A stretch of 64,000 bases of DNA from Pseudomonas taeanensis MS-3 (GTDB lineage: Bacteria > Pseudomonadota > Gammaproteobacteria > Pseudomonadales > Pseudomonadaceae): NCBI RefSeq assembly GCF_000498575.2, contig NZ_AWSQ01000010.1, positions 20,590 through 84,589 on the forward strand. Reading direction: 5' to 3'. Made by a program: the position numbers and the translations under genes. How positions within the stretch are numbered: the first letter of the stretch is position 1; every line of letters starts with the position of its first letter. Below, one piece after another: positions 25,924 to 33,918 of this stretch. Under the pieces are notes generated by a model. That model saw nothing but the letters and a program-made list of their open reading frames with translations, was not told the DNA's origin and did no database searches.

Positions 25924-27444
25924 ATGCGCTGGATCACCCGCCCCGGCTGGCCGGGCAACCTCCTCGTGGCGGCTGCCGGCGCTGCGACCACCCTGGCGCT
26001 CGCCCCATTCGACCTGTGGCCGCTGGCCATCCTGTCTATCGCCCTGTTCTACCTCGCCCTGCGCGACCTGAGCCCGCGTCAGGCGGCGTGGCGCGGCTGG
26101 TGGTACGGCTTTGGCCTGTTCGCCGCCGGCACCAGCTGGGTGTATGTCAGCATCCACGATTACGGCGCCGCCTCACCGGCACTGGCGGCCTTGCTGACCC
26201 TGGGCTTCGTCGCCGGGCTGGGGCTATTCTTCGCCTTTGCCGCCTGGCTATGGGCGCGCTGGCTGCGCCGTGCCGAAGCCCCGCTGGCCGACGCCCTGGC
26301 ATTCGCCGCACTGTGGCTGGCGCAGGAGGCCTTTCGTGGCTGGTTCCTCACTGGCTTCCCCTGGCTCTACGCCGGCTACAGTCAACTCGACGGCCCACTG
26401 GCCGGGCTGGCGCCCCTGGGCGGCGTGTGGCTGATTTCCTTTGTTCTGGCGCTGACCGCAGCGCTGCTGGTCAATCTGGCGCAACTGCGCGCCCGCGCCG
26501 CCTTCCTCGCCGCCGGCATCGCCCTGCTGCTCGCGCCCTGGATCGTCGGCATGACCCTGAAAGACCACGCCTGGACCCAGCCGAGCGGCGCTCCGCTCAA
26601 AGTCGCGGCGATGCAAGGCAATGTAGAGCAGAATCTCAAGTGGGACCCGGCGCAACTCAACGCACAACTGGCGCTGTACCGCGACATGAGCCTGAGTGCC
26701 CAGCCGACTGACCTTATCGTCTGGCCGGAAACCGCGGTACCGGTGCTCAAGGAACATGCCGCCGGCTACCTGAGCGTGATGGATCGCTTCGCTCGCGAAC
26801 GCCAGGCAGCGCTGATCACCGGCGTGCCGATCCGTCAGGCTAACGAGCGCGGCGAGCCACGCTACTACAACGCCGTCAGCGTGGTGGGCGATGGCAGCGG
26901 CGACTACCTGAAACAGAAGCTGGTGCCCTTTGGCGAATACGTCCCCTTGCAAGAGGTGCTGCGCGGACTGATCGCCTTCTTCAATCTACCGATGTCGGAC
27001 TTCGCCCGCGGCTCGAGCACGCAGCCGCTGCTGCAGGCCAAGGGCCACAAGATCGCCACCTATATCTGCTACGAAGTGGTCTACCCCGAGTTTGCCGCCG
27101 GGCTGGCCGCACAGAGTGAGCTGTTGCTGACCGTCAGCAACGACGCCTGGTTCGGCAGCTCGATCGGCCCGCTGCAACACCTACAGATGGCGCAGATGCG
27201 CGCCCTGGAGGGGGGCCGCTGGATGATTCGTGCGACCAACAACGGCATGACAGTGCTAATCGACCCCTACGGCCGGATCACCACCCAGCTGCCACAGTTT
27301 GAACGGGGCGTGCTGTATGGCGAGGTTCAGCCGATGCAGCAACTGACCCCCTATTTGCGCTGGCGCACCTGGCCGCTAATCATCCTCTGCGGCCTGCTGT
27401 TCGCCTGGGCGCTACTGGCCAACCGGATGGCCAAGACCCTCTAG
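25924..27444 (+). CDS. lnt: Apolipoprotein N-acyltransferase
   Basis: A 506-residue inner-membrane enzyme that adds the third acyl chain to lipoproteins. The N-terminal half holds about six to seven membrane segments; the C-terminal half is a nitrilase domain in the periplasm. The catalytic triad is visible as Glu269 (VWPETAVP), Lys332 (YLKQKLVPFGEY) and Cys382 (TYICYEVVYP). A last membrane segment closes the protein. Many lipoproteins in this window are its likely substrates. It is convergent with the ydcF-like gene. Confidence 0.95.
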   Translation: MRWITRPGWPGNLLVAAAGAATTLALAPFDLWPLAILSIALFYLALRDLSPRQAAWRGWWYGFGLFAAGTSWVYVSIHDYGAASPALAALLTLGFVAGLGLFFAFAAWLWARWLRRAEAPLADALAFAALWLAQEAFRGWFLTGFPWLYAGYSQLDGPLAGLAPLGGVWLISFVLALTAALLVNLAQLRARAAFLAAGIALLLAPWIVGMTLKDHAWTQPSGAPLKVAAMQGNVEQNLKWDPAQLNAQLALYRDMSLSAQPTDLIVWPETAVPVLKEHAAGYLSVMDRFARERQAALITGVPIRQANERGEPRYYNAVSVVGDGSGDYLKQKLVPFGEYVPLQEVLRGLIAFFNLPMSDFARGSSTQPLLQAKGHKIATYICYEVVYPEFAAGLAAQSELLLTVSNDAWFGSSIGPLQHLQMAQMRALEGGRWMIRATNNGMTVLIDPYGRITTQLPQFERGVLYGEVQPMQQLTPYLRWRTWPLIILCGLLFAWALLANRMAKTL

Positions 27445-27452
27445 CGCGACAC

Positions 27453-28214
27453 TTAGGGGTAGGCCAGCGGGTAGGCAATTAACCCAATGGCCTCATTGAG
27501 GAGCAAGCCGCTCTGCCACAGCGCCTTGCTTTCCGGTAGCCAGCCGCCGGCCGGGCGACCGTTCGGCACACCGAGAAAACCTACCGGGGCAGCTCGCACC
27601 TGAAAGCCGACTTGCTCGAAGCTCCAGCGTGCCCTGGGCATGTGCCACGCCTGAGTCACCAACAACACACGCTTGAAGCCCTCGCTACGCAGCAATTCGG
27701 CGCTGTGAGTTGCGTTCTCCCAGGTCGTGCGACTCGCCTCCTCTCGCCAACGTACAGCCACACCGTAGTCGCGAGCCAGCACCTGAACCATCAAGGCCGC
27801 TTCGCTGGGCGGCACGCCGTAATGCAGACCACCACTGACCAGCAGCGGCAATCCCGAGGCCTTGGCCAGCCGCGCCGCATAGCGCAGCCGTTCCAGCGCA
27901 AAGGGACTTGGTTGATCAGCCCCCCAGGCGGGATCATTCTGCTCGCGCCCGCCGCCCAACACGACGATTGCATCGACCTCCTGCGCCAAGTCGCCCCACT
28001 GCGTCTCCTGCAACGCCGACTCAGGCTCCAGCAGACGCGCGGACCACTCCACTGTAATTGGCAGACTCATCAGCCACAGCCCGCCAACTCCGACCACAAA
28101 GCAGGCAGCCGCCAGGCGCGGAAAGCGCCTACGCAACCACCAGGCAGCGAGCAACAAGAGCAGCAACAGCCCAGGAGGTAACAACAGCTGTTTGAGGACG
28201 TAACGAATCGGCAT
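27453..28214 (-). CDS. YdcF/ElyC family DUF218 membrane protein
   Basis: A 253-residue protein with two N-terminal membrane segments (about residues 10-27 and 33-55) and a DUF218 domain. Family landmarks are AIVVLGGGREQNDP, LLVSGGLHYG and EEASRTTWENA, with the polar residues expected in the active pocket. ElyC, the nearest characterised relative, supports undecaprenyl-phosphate metabolism and peptidoglycan integrity at low temperature; the same role is an inference here. Its upstream region holds a 12-base C tract. Confidence 0.8.
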   Translation of the reverse strand: MPIRYVLKQLLLPPGLLLLLLLAAWWLRRRFPRLAAACFVVGVGGLWLMSLPITVEWSARLLEPESALQETQWGDLAQEVDAIVVLGGGREQNDPAWGADQPSPFALERLRYAARLAKASGLPLLVSGGLHYGVPPSEAALMVQVLARDYGVAVRWREEASRTTWENATHSAELLRSEGFKRVLLVTQAWHMPRARWSFEQVGFQVRAAPVGFLGVPNGRPAGGWLPESKALWQSGLLLNEAIGLIAYPLAYP

Positions 28215-28442
28215 CGGGCATCTCCACAGAGGAGTGAAGCCTACCAGAGCGGTGATTGGCGATTGCGCTTGCTTACCTGCGGCACCTGAGGTGTACGCCT
28301 GGTACCCCCCCCCCCCGACAACGAGAATCCCACCTTTCCATTATCAAGAGAGCAAACGACGGACTTGCCGAGAGTCCCCGGAAGCCGAGTCTTGCCCGGA
28401 CCAGTACTCAGGGCTCTTTTTATCAACGGCCATTACGTTCGA
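28215..28442. other. Intergenic region with a 12-base C homopolymer
   Basis: A run of 12 C (28305-28316) lies about 90 bp upstream of the ydcF-like start and 126 bp downstream of the zinc-ribbon stop. On the coding strand of ydcF it is poly-G. I see no gene here. Poly-G tracts of this length slip during replication and are error-prone in sequencing. Confidence 0.7.
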
Positions 28443-28889
28443 TTAATGAGGGTTACTCGCCCGGAACAACTGCGAGCCACAGGCCGAGCAGGCCTTTGTG
28501 CCCTTACCGGGCTGCCAATCGGCAGCCACACCGCACACGGCGCAACAGAGCTGCACGCGCTGTTTCAGCGGGGGTTTCGCCTTGCCATGCCCCCTGGCCG
28601 CCGGCTTATGCGCCGAGCGCCAAGGCTTTAACGTTTGCGCCGGCCATTGTTCCAGCTGTGCCAGCTCCTCTGCCGCCGCATGCCAGCCGCGCAACCAGTT
28701 GAGATCCCGATCCAGATAGGCGCGAATCAACTCAAGCTCGGCAGAGGTCAGGCCGTGCAACTCCAGATCACGCGGCGGATCGGCAGACACGCGACTCAGG
28801 CTGTCAGCCTCATCCAGCGCCAGGGCGAGCCGCTGCAACAGCCGCTCATACAAACCGCTGCCCGTCTCTGTTCGCCGCAACTCACCCAT
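28443..28889 (-). CDS. Zinc-ribbon protein, DUF1451-like
   Basis: A 148-residue protein with a helical N-terminal two thirds (YERLLQRLALALDEA ... SAELELIRAYLDRDLNWL) and a C-terminal zinc ribbon with two CxxC knuckles (CAVCGV and CSACGS). This is the layout of the DUF1451 family. The ATG at 28889 follows AGGTGAG, so I prefer it to the in-frame start 24 bases upstream. Function unknown; soluble, metal-binding. Confidence 0.78.
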   Translation of the reverse strand: MGELRRTETGSGLYERLLQRLALALDEADSLSRVSADPPRDLELHGLTSAELELIRAYLDRDLNWLRGWHAAAEELAQLEQWPAQTLKPWRSAHKPAARGHGKAKPPLKQRVQLCCAVCGVAADWQPGKGTKACSACGSQLFRASNPH

Positions 28890-29077
28890 CCACTCACCTC
28901 GCGCCGGACTCAAAAAAAGCGGCCCCTATATCCAGCTTAGCGGCAGCCCCTTAACCGGCAGGACACAGCGACCAACGGTGCGCAGCCAAGAACGGACGCC
29001 TGCGCGCTGCTGTAATCAGGGTTTCCCTCAGTCAAGGGGGGTCATGTATGCTACGGCGTCTACCGAACAGGCCGCGT

Positions 29078-29206
29078 GAAAGCGCAGTGAGCGAAGGCTA
29101 AGCAAGGCAGTTGCAGGCGAAAAAGCGCAGTTTACCCGTGGTAAATAAGCATTCTGAGCCTGTCCCAACGCCGCATAGCCGAGCGCAGCAACTTTCCTGC
29201 TGCCTG
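29078..29206 (+). repeat. Dispersed hairpin repeat, copy B, in the leuS leader
   Basis: Shares GCGAAAAAGCGCAGT, TAAGCATTCTGAG and GCATAGCCGAGCGCAGCA with the element at 49287. The centre is TTTACCCGTGGTAAA (29131-29145), a 6-bp stem with a CGT loop. It ends 31 bases before the leuS ATG. The rest of 28914-29237 holds no gene that I recognise and must contain the leuS promoter. Confidence 0.75.
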
Positions 29207-29237
29207 TATAAGCCCCCATTCCCCAGCGCCAGTAGCC

Positions 29238-31859
29238 ATGCACGAACAGTATCAGCCACGCGAAATCGAAGCCGCCGCGCAGTCCCATTGGGACACGCAA
29301 AAATCCTTTGTAGTGAATGAACAGCCGGGCAAGGACACTTTCTATTGCCTGTCGATGTTCCCCTACCCGAGCGGCAAGTTGCACATGGGTCACGTGCGCA
29401 ACTACACCATCGGTGACGTGATCGCGCGCTACCAGCGCATGCAAGGCAAGAACGTGCTGCAGCCGATGGGCTGGGACGCCTTCGGCATGCCGGCGGAAAA
29501 CGCTGCGATGAAGAATAAGGTCGCGCCCGCCAAGTGGACCTACGAAAACATCGACTACATGAAGACCCAGCTGAAGAGCCTGGGCCTGGCTGTCGACTGG
29601 ACGCGCGAAGTCACCACCTGCAAACCAGATTATTACCGCTGGGAGCAATGGCTGTTCACCCGCCTGTACCAGAAGGGCGTGATCTACCGCAAGAACGGCA
29701 GCGTCAACTGGGACCCGGTTGACCAGACCGTACTGGCCAACGAGCAGGTCATCGACGGCCGCGGCTGGCGCAGTGGCGCGCTGATCGAAAAGCGCGAAAT
29801 CCCCATGTACTACTTCAAGATCACCGCCTATGCGGATGAGCTGCTGAGTAGCCTGGATGACCTGGATGGCTGGCCGGAACAGGTCAAGACCATGCAGCGC
29901 AACTGGATCGGCAAGTCACGCGGAATGGAAGTCAGCTTCCCCTATGACGTCGCCAGCATCGGCGAAGCCGGCAGCATGAAAGTCTTTACCACGCGCCCGG
30001 ACACCCTGCTGGGCGCTACCTACGTCGCGGTCGCAGCCGAACACCACCTGGCGTCCGTCGCCCTCGCACGCCTGCCGAGCGACAAGGCGGCCGAACTGCA
30101 GGCCTTCATCGACGAATGCAAACGCGGCGGCGTGGCCGAAGCCGACATCGCCACCCAGGAGAAGAAAGGCCTGCCTACCGGGCTGTTCGTCGAGCACCCG
30201 CTGACCGGTGAAAAGCTGCCGGTGTGGGTCGCCAACTACGTGCTGATCCATTATGGCGACGGCGCGGTAATGGCCGTACCGGCTCACGACGAGCGCGATT
30301 TCGAGTTCGCCCACAAATACCAGCTGCCGATCAAAGCGGTGGTGCGTACCACGGCCGGCGACGAGACCCCGGCACCCTGGCAGGACGCCTATGGCGAGCA
30401 TGGCCAACTGATCAACTCCGGTGAGTTCGACGGCCTGGATTTCGAGGGCGCCTTCGACGCCATCGAAGTTGCCCTGCAGAAAAAATCCCTCGGCCAGGCA
30501 CGCACCCAGTTCCGTCTGCGCGACTGGGGCATCAGCCGCCAGCGCTATTGGGGCTGCCCGATCCCGATCATCCACTGCGACAACTGCGGCGATGTGCCGG
30601 TGCCGGAAGACCAGCTACCCGTAGTACTGCCCGAAGACGTGGTGCCAGACGGCGCGGGCTCGCCACTGGCCAGGATGCCCGAGTTCTATGAGTGCAGCTG
30701 CCCGAAATGCGGCAACCCGGCCAAGCGCGAAACCGACACCATGGACACCTTCGTGGAAAGCTCCTGGTATTTCGCCCGCTACGCCTCGCCCCAGTACACC
30801 GGCGGCATGGTTGATCCGGCCGCAGCCAACCACTGGCTGCCGGTGGATCAATACATCGGCGGTATCGAACACGCCATCCTGCACCTGCTCTACGCGCGCT
30901 TCTTCCACAAGCTGATGCGTGACGAGGGCCTGCTCGACTCCGATGAGCCGTTCAAGAACCTACTGACCCAAGGCATGGTGGTCGCCGACACATATTTCCG
31001 CGTACTGGAAAACGGCGGCAAGGACTGGTTCAACCCAGCCGACGTAGAAATCGAACGCGACGCCAAGGGCAAGGTCATCGCCGCCAAGTTGAAGATCGAC
31101 GGCCAGCCAGTGGAAATCGGTGGCACCGAGAAGATGTCCAAGTCGAAGAACAATGGCGTTGACCCACAAGCGATGATCGATGCTTACGGCGCCGACACTT
31201 GCCGCCTGTTCATGATGTTCGCCTCACCACCGGACATGAGCCTGGAATGGTCCGACTCCGGCGTCGAGGGCGGCAGCCGCTTCCTGCGCCGCGTCTGGCG
31301 CCTGACCCAGACCCACGTCAATGCCGGCCTGCCACAGGCGCTGGACAAGAATACGCTCAGCGACGCACAAAGAGAGGTGCGCCGCGCCATCCACCTGGCC
31401 ATCAAGCAAGCCAGCCAGGACATTGGCCAGCACCACAAATTCAACACCGCCATCGCCGCCGTGATGACCCTGATGAACGTGCTGGAAAAAGCGCCTCAAC
31501 AAGCCGAACAAGACCGCGCCCTGCTCCAGGAAGGTTTGGAAACCGTGGCCCTGCTGCTGGCACCGATCACCCCGCACATCAGTCACCAACTGTGGTCGGA
31601 ACTGGGCCAGCACGGAGCGATCATCGACGCTCGCTGGCCGCAGCTGGACGAGTCAGCCCTGGTGCAAGACAGCCTGACTCTGGTGATTCAGGTCAACGGC
31701 AAACTCCGCGGACAGCTTGAGATGCCGGCCAGCGCCAGCCGCGAAGAAGTCGAGACGGCGGCCCGGAGCAACGAGAATGTGCTGCGGTTTACCGAAGGCT
31801 TGGCTATTCGCAAGGTGATTGTGGTGCCGGGTAAACTGGTCAATATCGTCGCCAACTGA
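29238..31859 (+). CDS. leuS: Leucyl-tRNA synthetase
   Basis: An 873-residue class I synthetase charging tRNA-Leu. The HIGH motif is HMGH (49-52, in PSGKLHMGHVRN) and KMSKS is at 632-636. The CP1 editing domain lies between (residues about 225-415; TRPDTLLGATYVAVAAEH and the AVPAHDERDFEFA block with its editing Asp). A zinc-type insertion with CDNCGD and CSCPKCG is present. The start ATG has a weak Shine-Dalgarno and lies just after repeat copy B. It heads a leuS-lptE-holA operon. Confidence 0.97.
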   Translation: MHEQYQPREIEAAAQSHWDTQKSFVVNEQPGKDTFYCLSMFPYPSGKLHMGHVRNYTIGDVIARYQRMQGKNVLQPMGWDAFGMPAENAAMKNKVAPAKWTYENIDYMKTQLKSLGLAVDWTREVTTCKPDYYRWEQWLFTRLYQKGVIYRKNGSVNWDPVDQTVLANEQVIDGRGWRSGALIEKREIPMYYFKITAYADELLSSLDDLDGWPEQVKTMQRNWIGKSRGMEVSFPYDVASIGEAGSMKVFTTRPDTLLGATYVAVAAEHHLASVALARLPSDKAAELQAFIDECKRGGVAEADIATQEKKGLPTGLFVEHPLTGEKLPVWVANYVLIHYGDGAVMAVPAHDERDFEFAHKYQLPIKAVVRTTAGDETPAPWQDAYGEHGQLINSGEFDGLDFEGAFDAIEVALQKKSLGQARTQFRLRDWGISRQRYWGCPIPIIHCDNCGDVPVPEDQLPVVLPEDVVPDGAGSPLARMPEFYECSCPKCGNPAKRETDTMDTFVESSWYFARYASPQYTGGMVDPAAANHWLPVDQYIGGIEHAILHLLYARFFHKLMRDEGLLDSDEPFKNLLTQGMVVADTYFRVLENGGKDWFNPADVEIERDAKGKVIAAKLKIDGQPVEIGGTEKMSKSKNNGVDPQAMIDAYGADTCRLFMMFASPPDMSLEWSDSGVEGGSRFLRRVWRLTQTHVNAGLPQALDKNTLSDAQREVRRAIHLAIKQASQDIGQHHKFNTAIAAVMTLMNVLEKAPQQAEQDRALLQEGLETVALLLAPITPHISHQLWSELGQHGAIIDARWPQLDESALVQDSLTLVIQVNGKLRGQLEMPASASREEVETAARSNENVLRFTEGLAIRKVIVVPGKLVNIVAN

Positions 31860-31866
31860 TTACACT

Positions 31867-31891
31867 CGGCGCGCCCACACATGGCGCGCCG
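31867..31891. other. Intercistronic GC hairpin between leuS and lptE
   Basis: CGGCGCGCC, loop CACACAT, GGCGCGCCG: a perfect 9-bp stem seven bases after the leuS stop, with no T-tract. It may protect the leuS mRNA 3' end or reduce read-through into lptE. Confidence 0.6.
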
Positions 31892-31918
31892 GGATGCTTG
31901 ACCTAGGGGAAAACAAAG

Positions 31919-32530
31919 ATGATGAAACGGAATCTGTTGGTAATCGGCCTGACTGTACTGCTCAGCGCCTGTGGCTTCCAACTGCGCGGAACCGGTGATG
32001 TGCAGTTTGCCCTCAAGGAACTCAATGTCAGCGCCCGCAACGCTTACGGCGAGACGCTCAAACAAGTACGCGAAGTCCTGCAGAACAACGACGTACGCGT
32101 TTACCCCGGCGCCCCCTACAGCCTGATCCTGAGCAACGAGCAGGAAGACCAGCGCACCGCCAGCTATACCAGTTCGGCGCGCACTGCCGAATACGAGCTG
32201 ACCATGACCCTCGACTACGAGATTCGTGGCGCGAAGAACCTGCTACTGCTGAATAACCAACTGGAAGTACAGAACTTCTACGTGCAGGACAGCAACAACC
32301 TGATTGGCTCCGGCCAGGAGGCCGCGCAGTTGCGCCAGGAAATGCGTCGCGACCTGGTGCAGCAACTGGTTCAACGTCTGCGTCAGGTGACTCCAGCGCA
32401 GCTCGACCAGTTGCAACAGGCCGCCGAAGCCAAGGCCAAAGCCGAAGCCGAGGCTCTGGAGGCCGCTCGCCAGTTCGAAGCCTCGCAACCAAAGCAGTCA
32501 CCGCTGCAACTGCCGACGCAACTGCAGTAA
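31919..32530 (+). CDS. lptE: LPS-assembly lipoprotein LptE
   Basis: A 203-residue outer-membrane lipoprotein that plugs the LptD barrel for LPS insertion. The lipobox LLSACGFQLRG, with Cys at about residue 18, is followed by the family pattern GFQLRGTGDVQFALKEL. The C-terminal quarter is an Ala/Glu/Gln-rich helix (AEAKAKAEAEALEAARQFEA), longer than in enterobacteria. Two ATG codons in tandem (31919, 31922) make the start uncertain by one residue. Between leuS and holA, the usual order. Confidence 0.93.
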   Translation: MMKRNLLVIGLTVLLSACGFQLRGTGDVQFALKELNVSARNAYGETLKQVREVLQNNDVRVYPGAPYSLILSNEQEDQRTASYTSSARTAEYELTMTLDYEIRGAKNLLLLNNQLEVQNFYVQDSNNLIGSGQEAAQLRQEMRRDLVQQLVQRLRQVTPAQLDQLQQAAEAKAKAEAEALEAARQFEASQPKQSPLQLPTQLQ

Positions 32531-32538
32531 GTCTGCGA

Positions 32539-32556
32539 GGGCCGCCCATGCGGCCC
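32539..32556. other. Short GC hairpin between lptE and holA
   Basis: GGGCCGC, loop CCAT, GCGGCCC: a 7-bp stem 17 bases before the holA ATG. Like the hairpin after leuS, it has no T-tract. Confidence 0.45.
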
Positions 32557-32572
32557 GACGCCTGATGAGCCG

Positions 32573-33619
32573 ATGAAACTCAATCCCGCACAACTCAGCA
32601 AACACCTCCAGGGCAACCTGGCATCGGTGTATGCGATCAGTGGCGACGAACCGCTGCTGTGCCAGGAAGCCTGCGACACCATTCGTGCAGCCACCCGTGA
32701 ACTGGGTTTCAGCGAGCGCCAGGTGTTCAACGTCGAAAGCAATTTCGACTGGGGCAACTTGCTGCAAGCCTCTGCCAGCCTCTCCTTATTCGCCGACAAA
32801 CGCTTATTGGAGCTGCGCCTGCCATCCGGCAAGCCTGGCGATAAAGGCAGTGCTGCGCTGCTCGAATACCTGGCCCGGCCGCCGGAAGACACGGTATTAC
32901 TGATCAGCCTGCCCAAGCTCGATGGCAGCACCCAGAAAACCAAGTGGGCCAAGGCCCTTATCGACGGACAGCAGACGCAGTTCATGCAGATCTGGCCGGT
33001 CGATGCGCATCAACTGCCGCAATGGATTCGCCAACGCATGGCGCAGGCTGGACTGAGCGCCAGCCAGGAAGCCGTGGAGATGATTGCCGTACGCGTAGAG
33101 GGCAACCTGCTCGCGGCGGCCCAGGAAATCGAAAAACTCAAGCTGCTCGCCATAGACGGCCAGGTCGATGTCAGCACCGTGCACGCCGCAGTCGCTGACA
33201 GTGCGCGCTTCGACGTCTTCGGCCTGATCGATGCAACACTCAACGGTGAAGCCGCGCACGCCTTGCGCATGCTCGAAGGGCTGCGCGGTGAGGGCGTCGA
33301 GCCCCCCGTAGTACTCTGGGCGCTGGCACGCGAGCTGCGCCTGCTGGCCAATATCGCTCAGCAATACAGCCAAGGCATGCCGCTGGAGAAAGCCTTCAGC
33401 TCGGCACGCCCGCCAGTCTGGGATAAACGACGACCACTGGTCAGTAAAGCCCTGCAACGTCACTCGGCCGCCCGCTGGGCTCTGCTGCTGCTGGATGCGC
33501 AACGCATCGATGCGCAGATCAAAGGGCAAGCGCCTGGAAGCCCGTGGAGCGGTTTGAGCCTGCTCACCCTCAACATGTGTGGACAACGCCTGGGCCTCGC
33601 CACAGACGCCACGCCCTAG
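32573..33619 (+). CDS. holA: DNA polymerase III subunit delta
   Basis: A 348-residue AAA+-fold clamp-loader subunit that opens the beta clamp. It starts MKLNPAQLSKHLQGNLASVYAISGDE, with FNVESNFDWGNLLQASASLSLFADKRLLELRLP following as the beta-binding region (given by position, residues 45-85). The C-terminal collar domain ends the protein. The family lacks a functional P-loop, as here. Last gene of the leuS operon; arfA follows after 69 bp. Confidence 0.93.
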   Translation: MKLNPAQLSKHLQGNLASVYAISGDEPLLCQEACDTIRAATRELGFSERQVFNVESNFDWGNLLQASASLSLFADKRLLELRLPSGKPGDKGSAALLEYLARPPEDTVLLISLPKLDGSTQKTKWAKALIDGQQTQFMQIWPVDAHQLPQWIRQRMAQAGLSASQEAVEMIAVRVEGNLLAAAQEIEKLKLLAIDGQVDVSTVHAAVADSARFDVFGLIDATLNGEAAHALRMLEGLRGEGVEPPVVLWALARELRLLANIAQQYSQGMPLEKAFSSARPPVWDKRRPLVSKALQRHSAARWALLLLDAQRIDAQIKGQAPGSPWSGLSLLTLNMCGQRLGLATDATP

Positions 33620-33688
33620 CCTGGACATTTTCTCAGCCGCGGCCCATGCTCGGCCGGCCCCAGATGGTGGGCGCTAAGAGGGCAACCC

Positions 33689-33847
33689 ATGGCCAAGAAA
33701 ACCCAGCATGGCCCGAACAAGGCCAAATCCCTGGTCGCCCAGCCACTGTTCCGCAGTCGCCAGGAAAGACCGCATAAAGGCAAAGGCAGTTATCGCCGCG
33801 AAGCCTCCCAGCACAACTGGGAGACTTCATTCTTTGTCGCCGCCTGA
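33689..33847 (+). CDS. arfA: Alternative ribosome-rescue factor ArfA
   Basis: A 52-residue basic protein that rescues ribosomes stalled on non-stop mRNA by recruiting RF2. It begins MAKKTQHGPNKAKSLVAQ and contains the ArfA signature PLFRSRQERPHKGKGSYRRE, matching the E. coli PLFRQR...KGKGSY block. The last quarter of the ORF holds a strong hairpin (33800-33828), as in E. coli arfA, where RNase III cutting or termination yields a non-stop message and so makes ArfA a tmRNA-controlled backup. The remaining codons (NWETSFFVAA) are few. Start ATG is at 33689. Too short to be found by length-based gene calls. Confidence 0.88.
   Translation: MAKKTQHGPNKAKSLVAQPLFRSRQERPHKGKGSYRREASQHNWETSFFVAA
33800..33828 (+). 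promoter_or_regulatory. In-frame hairpin in arfA 3' coding region
   Basis: GAAG-C-CTCCCAG, loop CACAA, CTGGGAG-A-CTTC: a 7-bp stem plus a 4-bp outer stem across one mismatch. It covers codons 38-47 and is followed by ATTCTTTGTC. The place and strength fit the RNase III or termination hairpin of arfA genes. Confidence 0.75.
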
Positions 33848-33918
33848 GGCCCCGCAACAGCCCGTATAGAGCCTCATTCGTGCTAAGGTAGCGGCCTGCA
33901 AAACGTGCTGAGACCACC

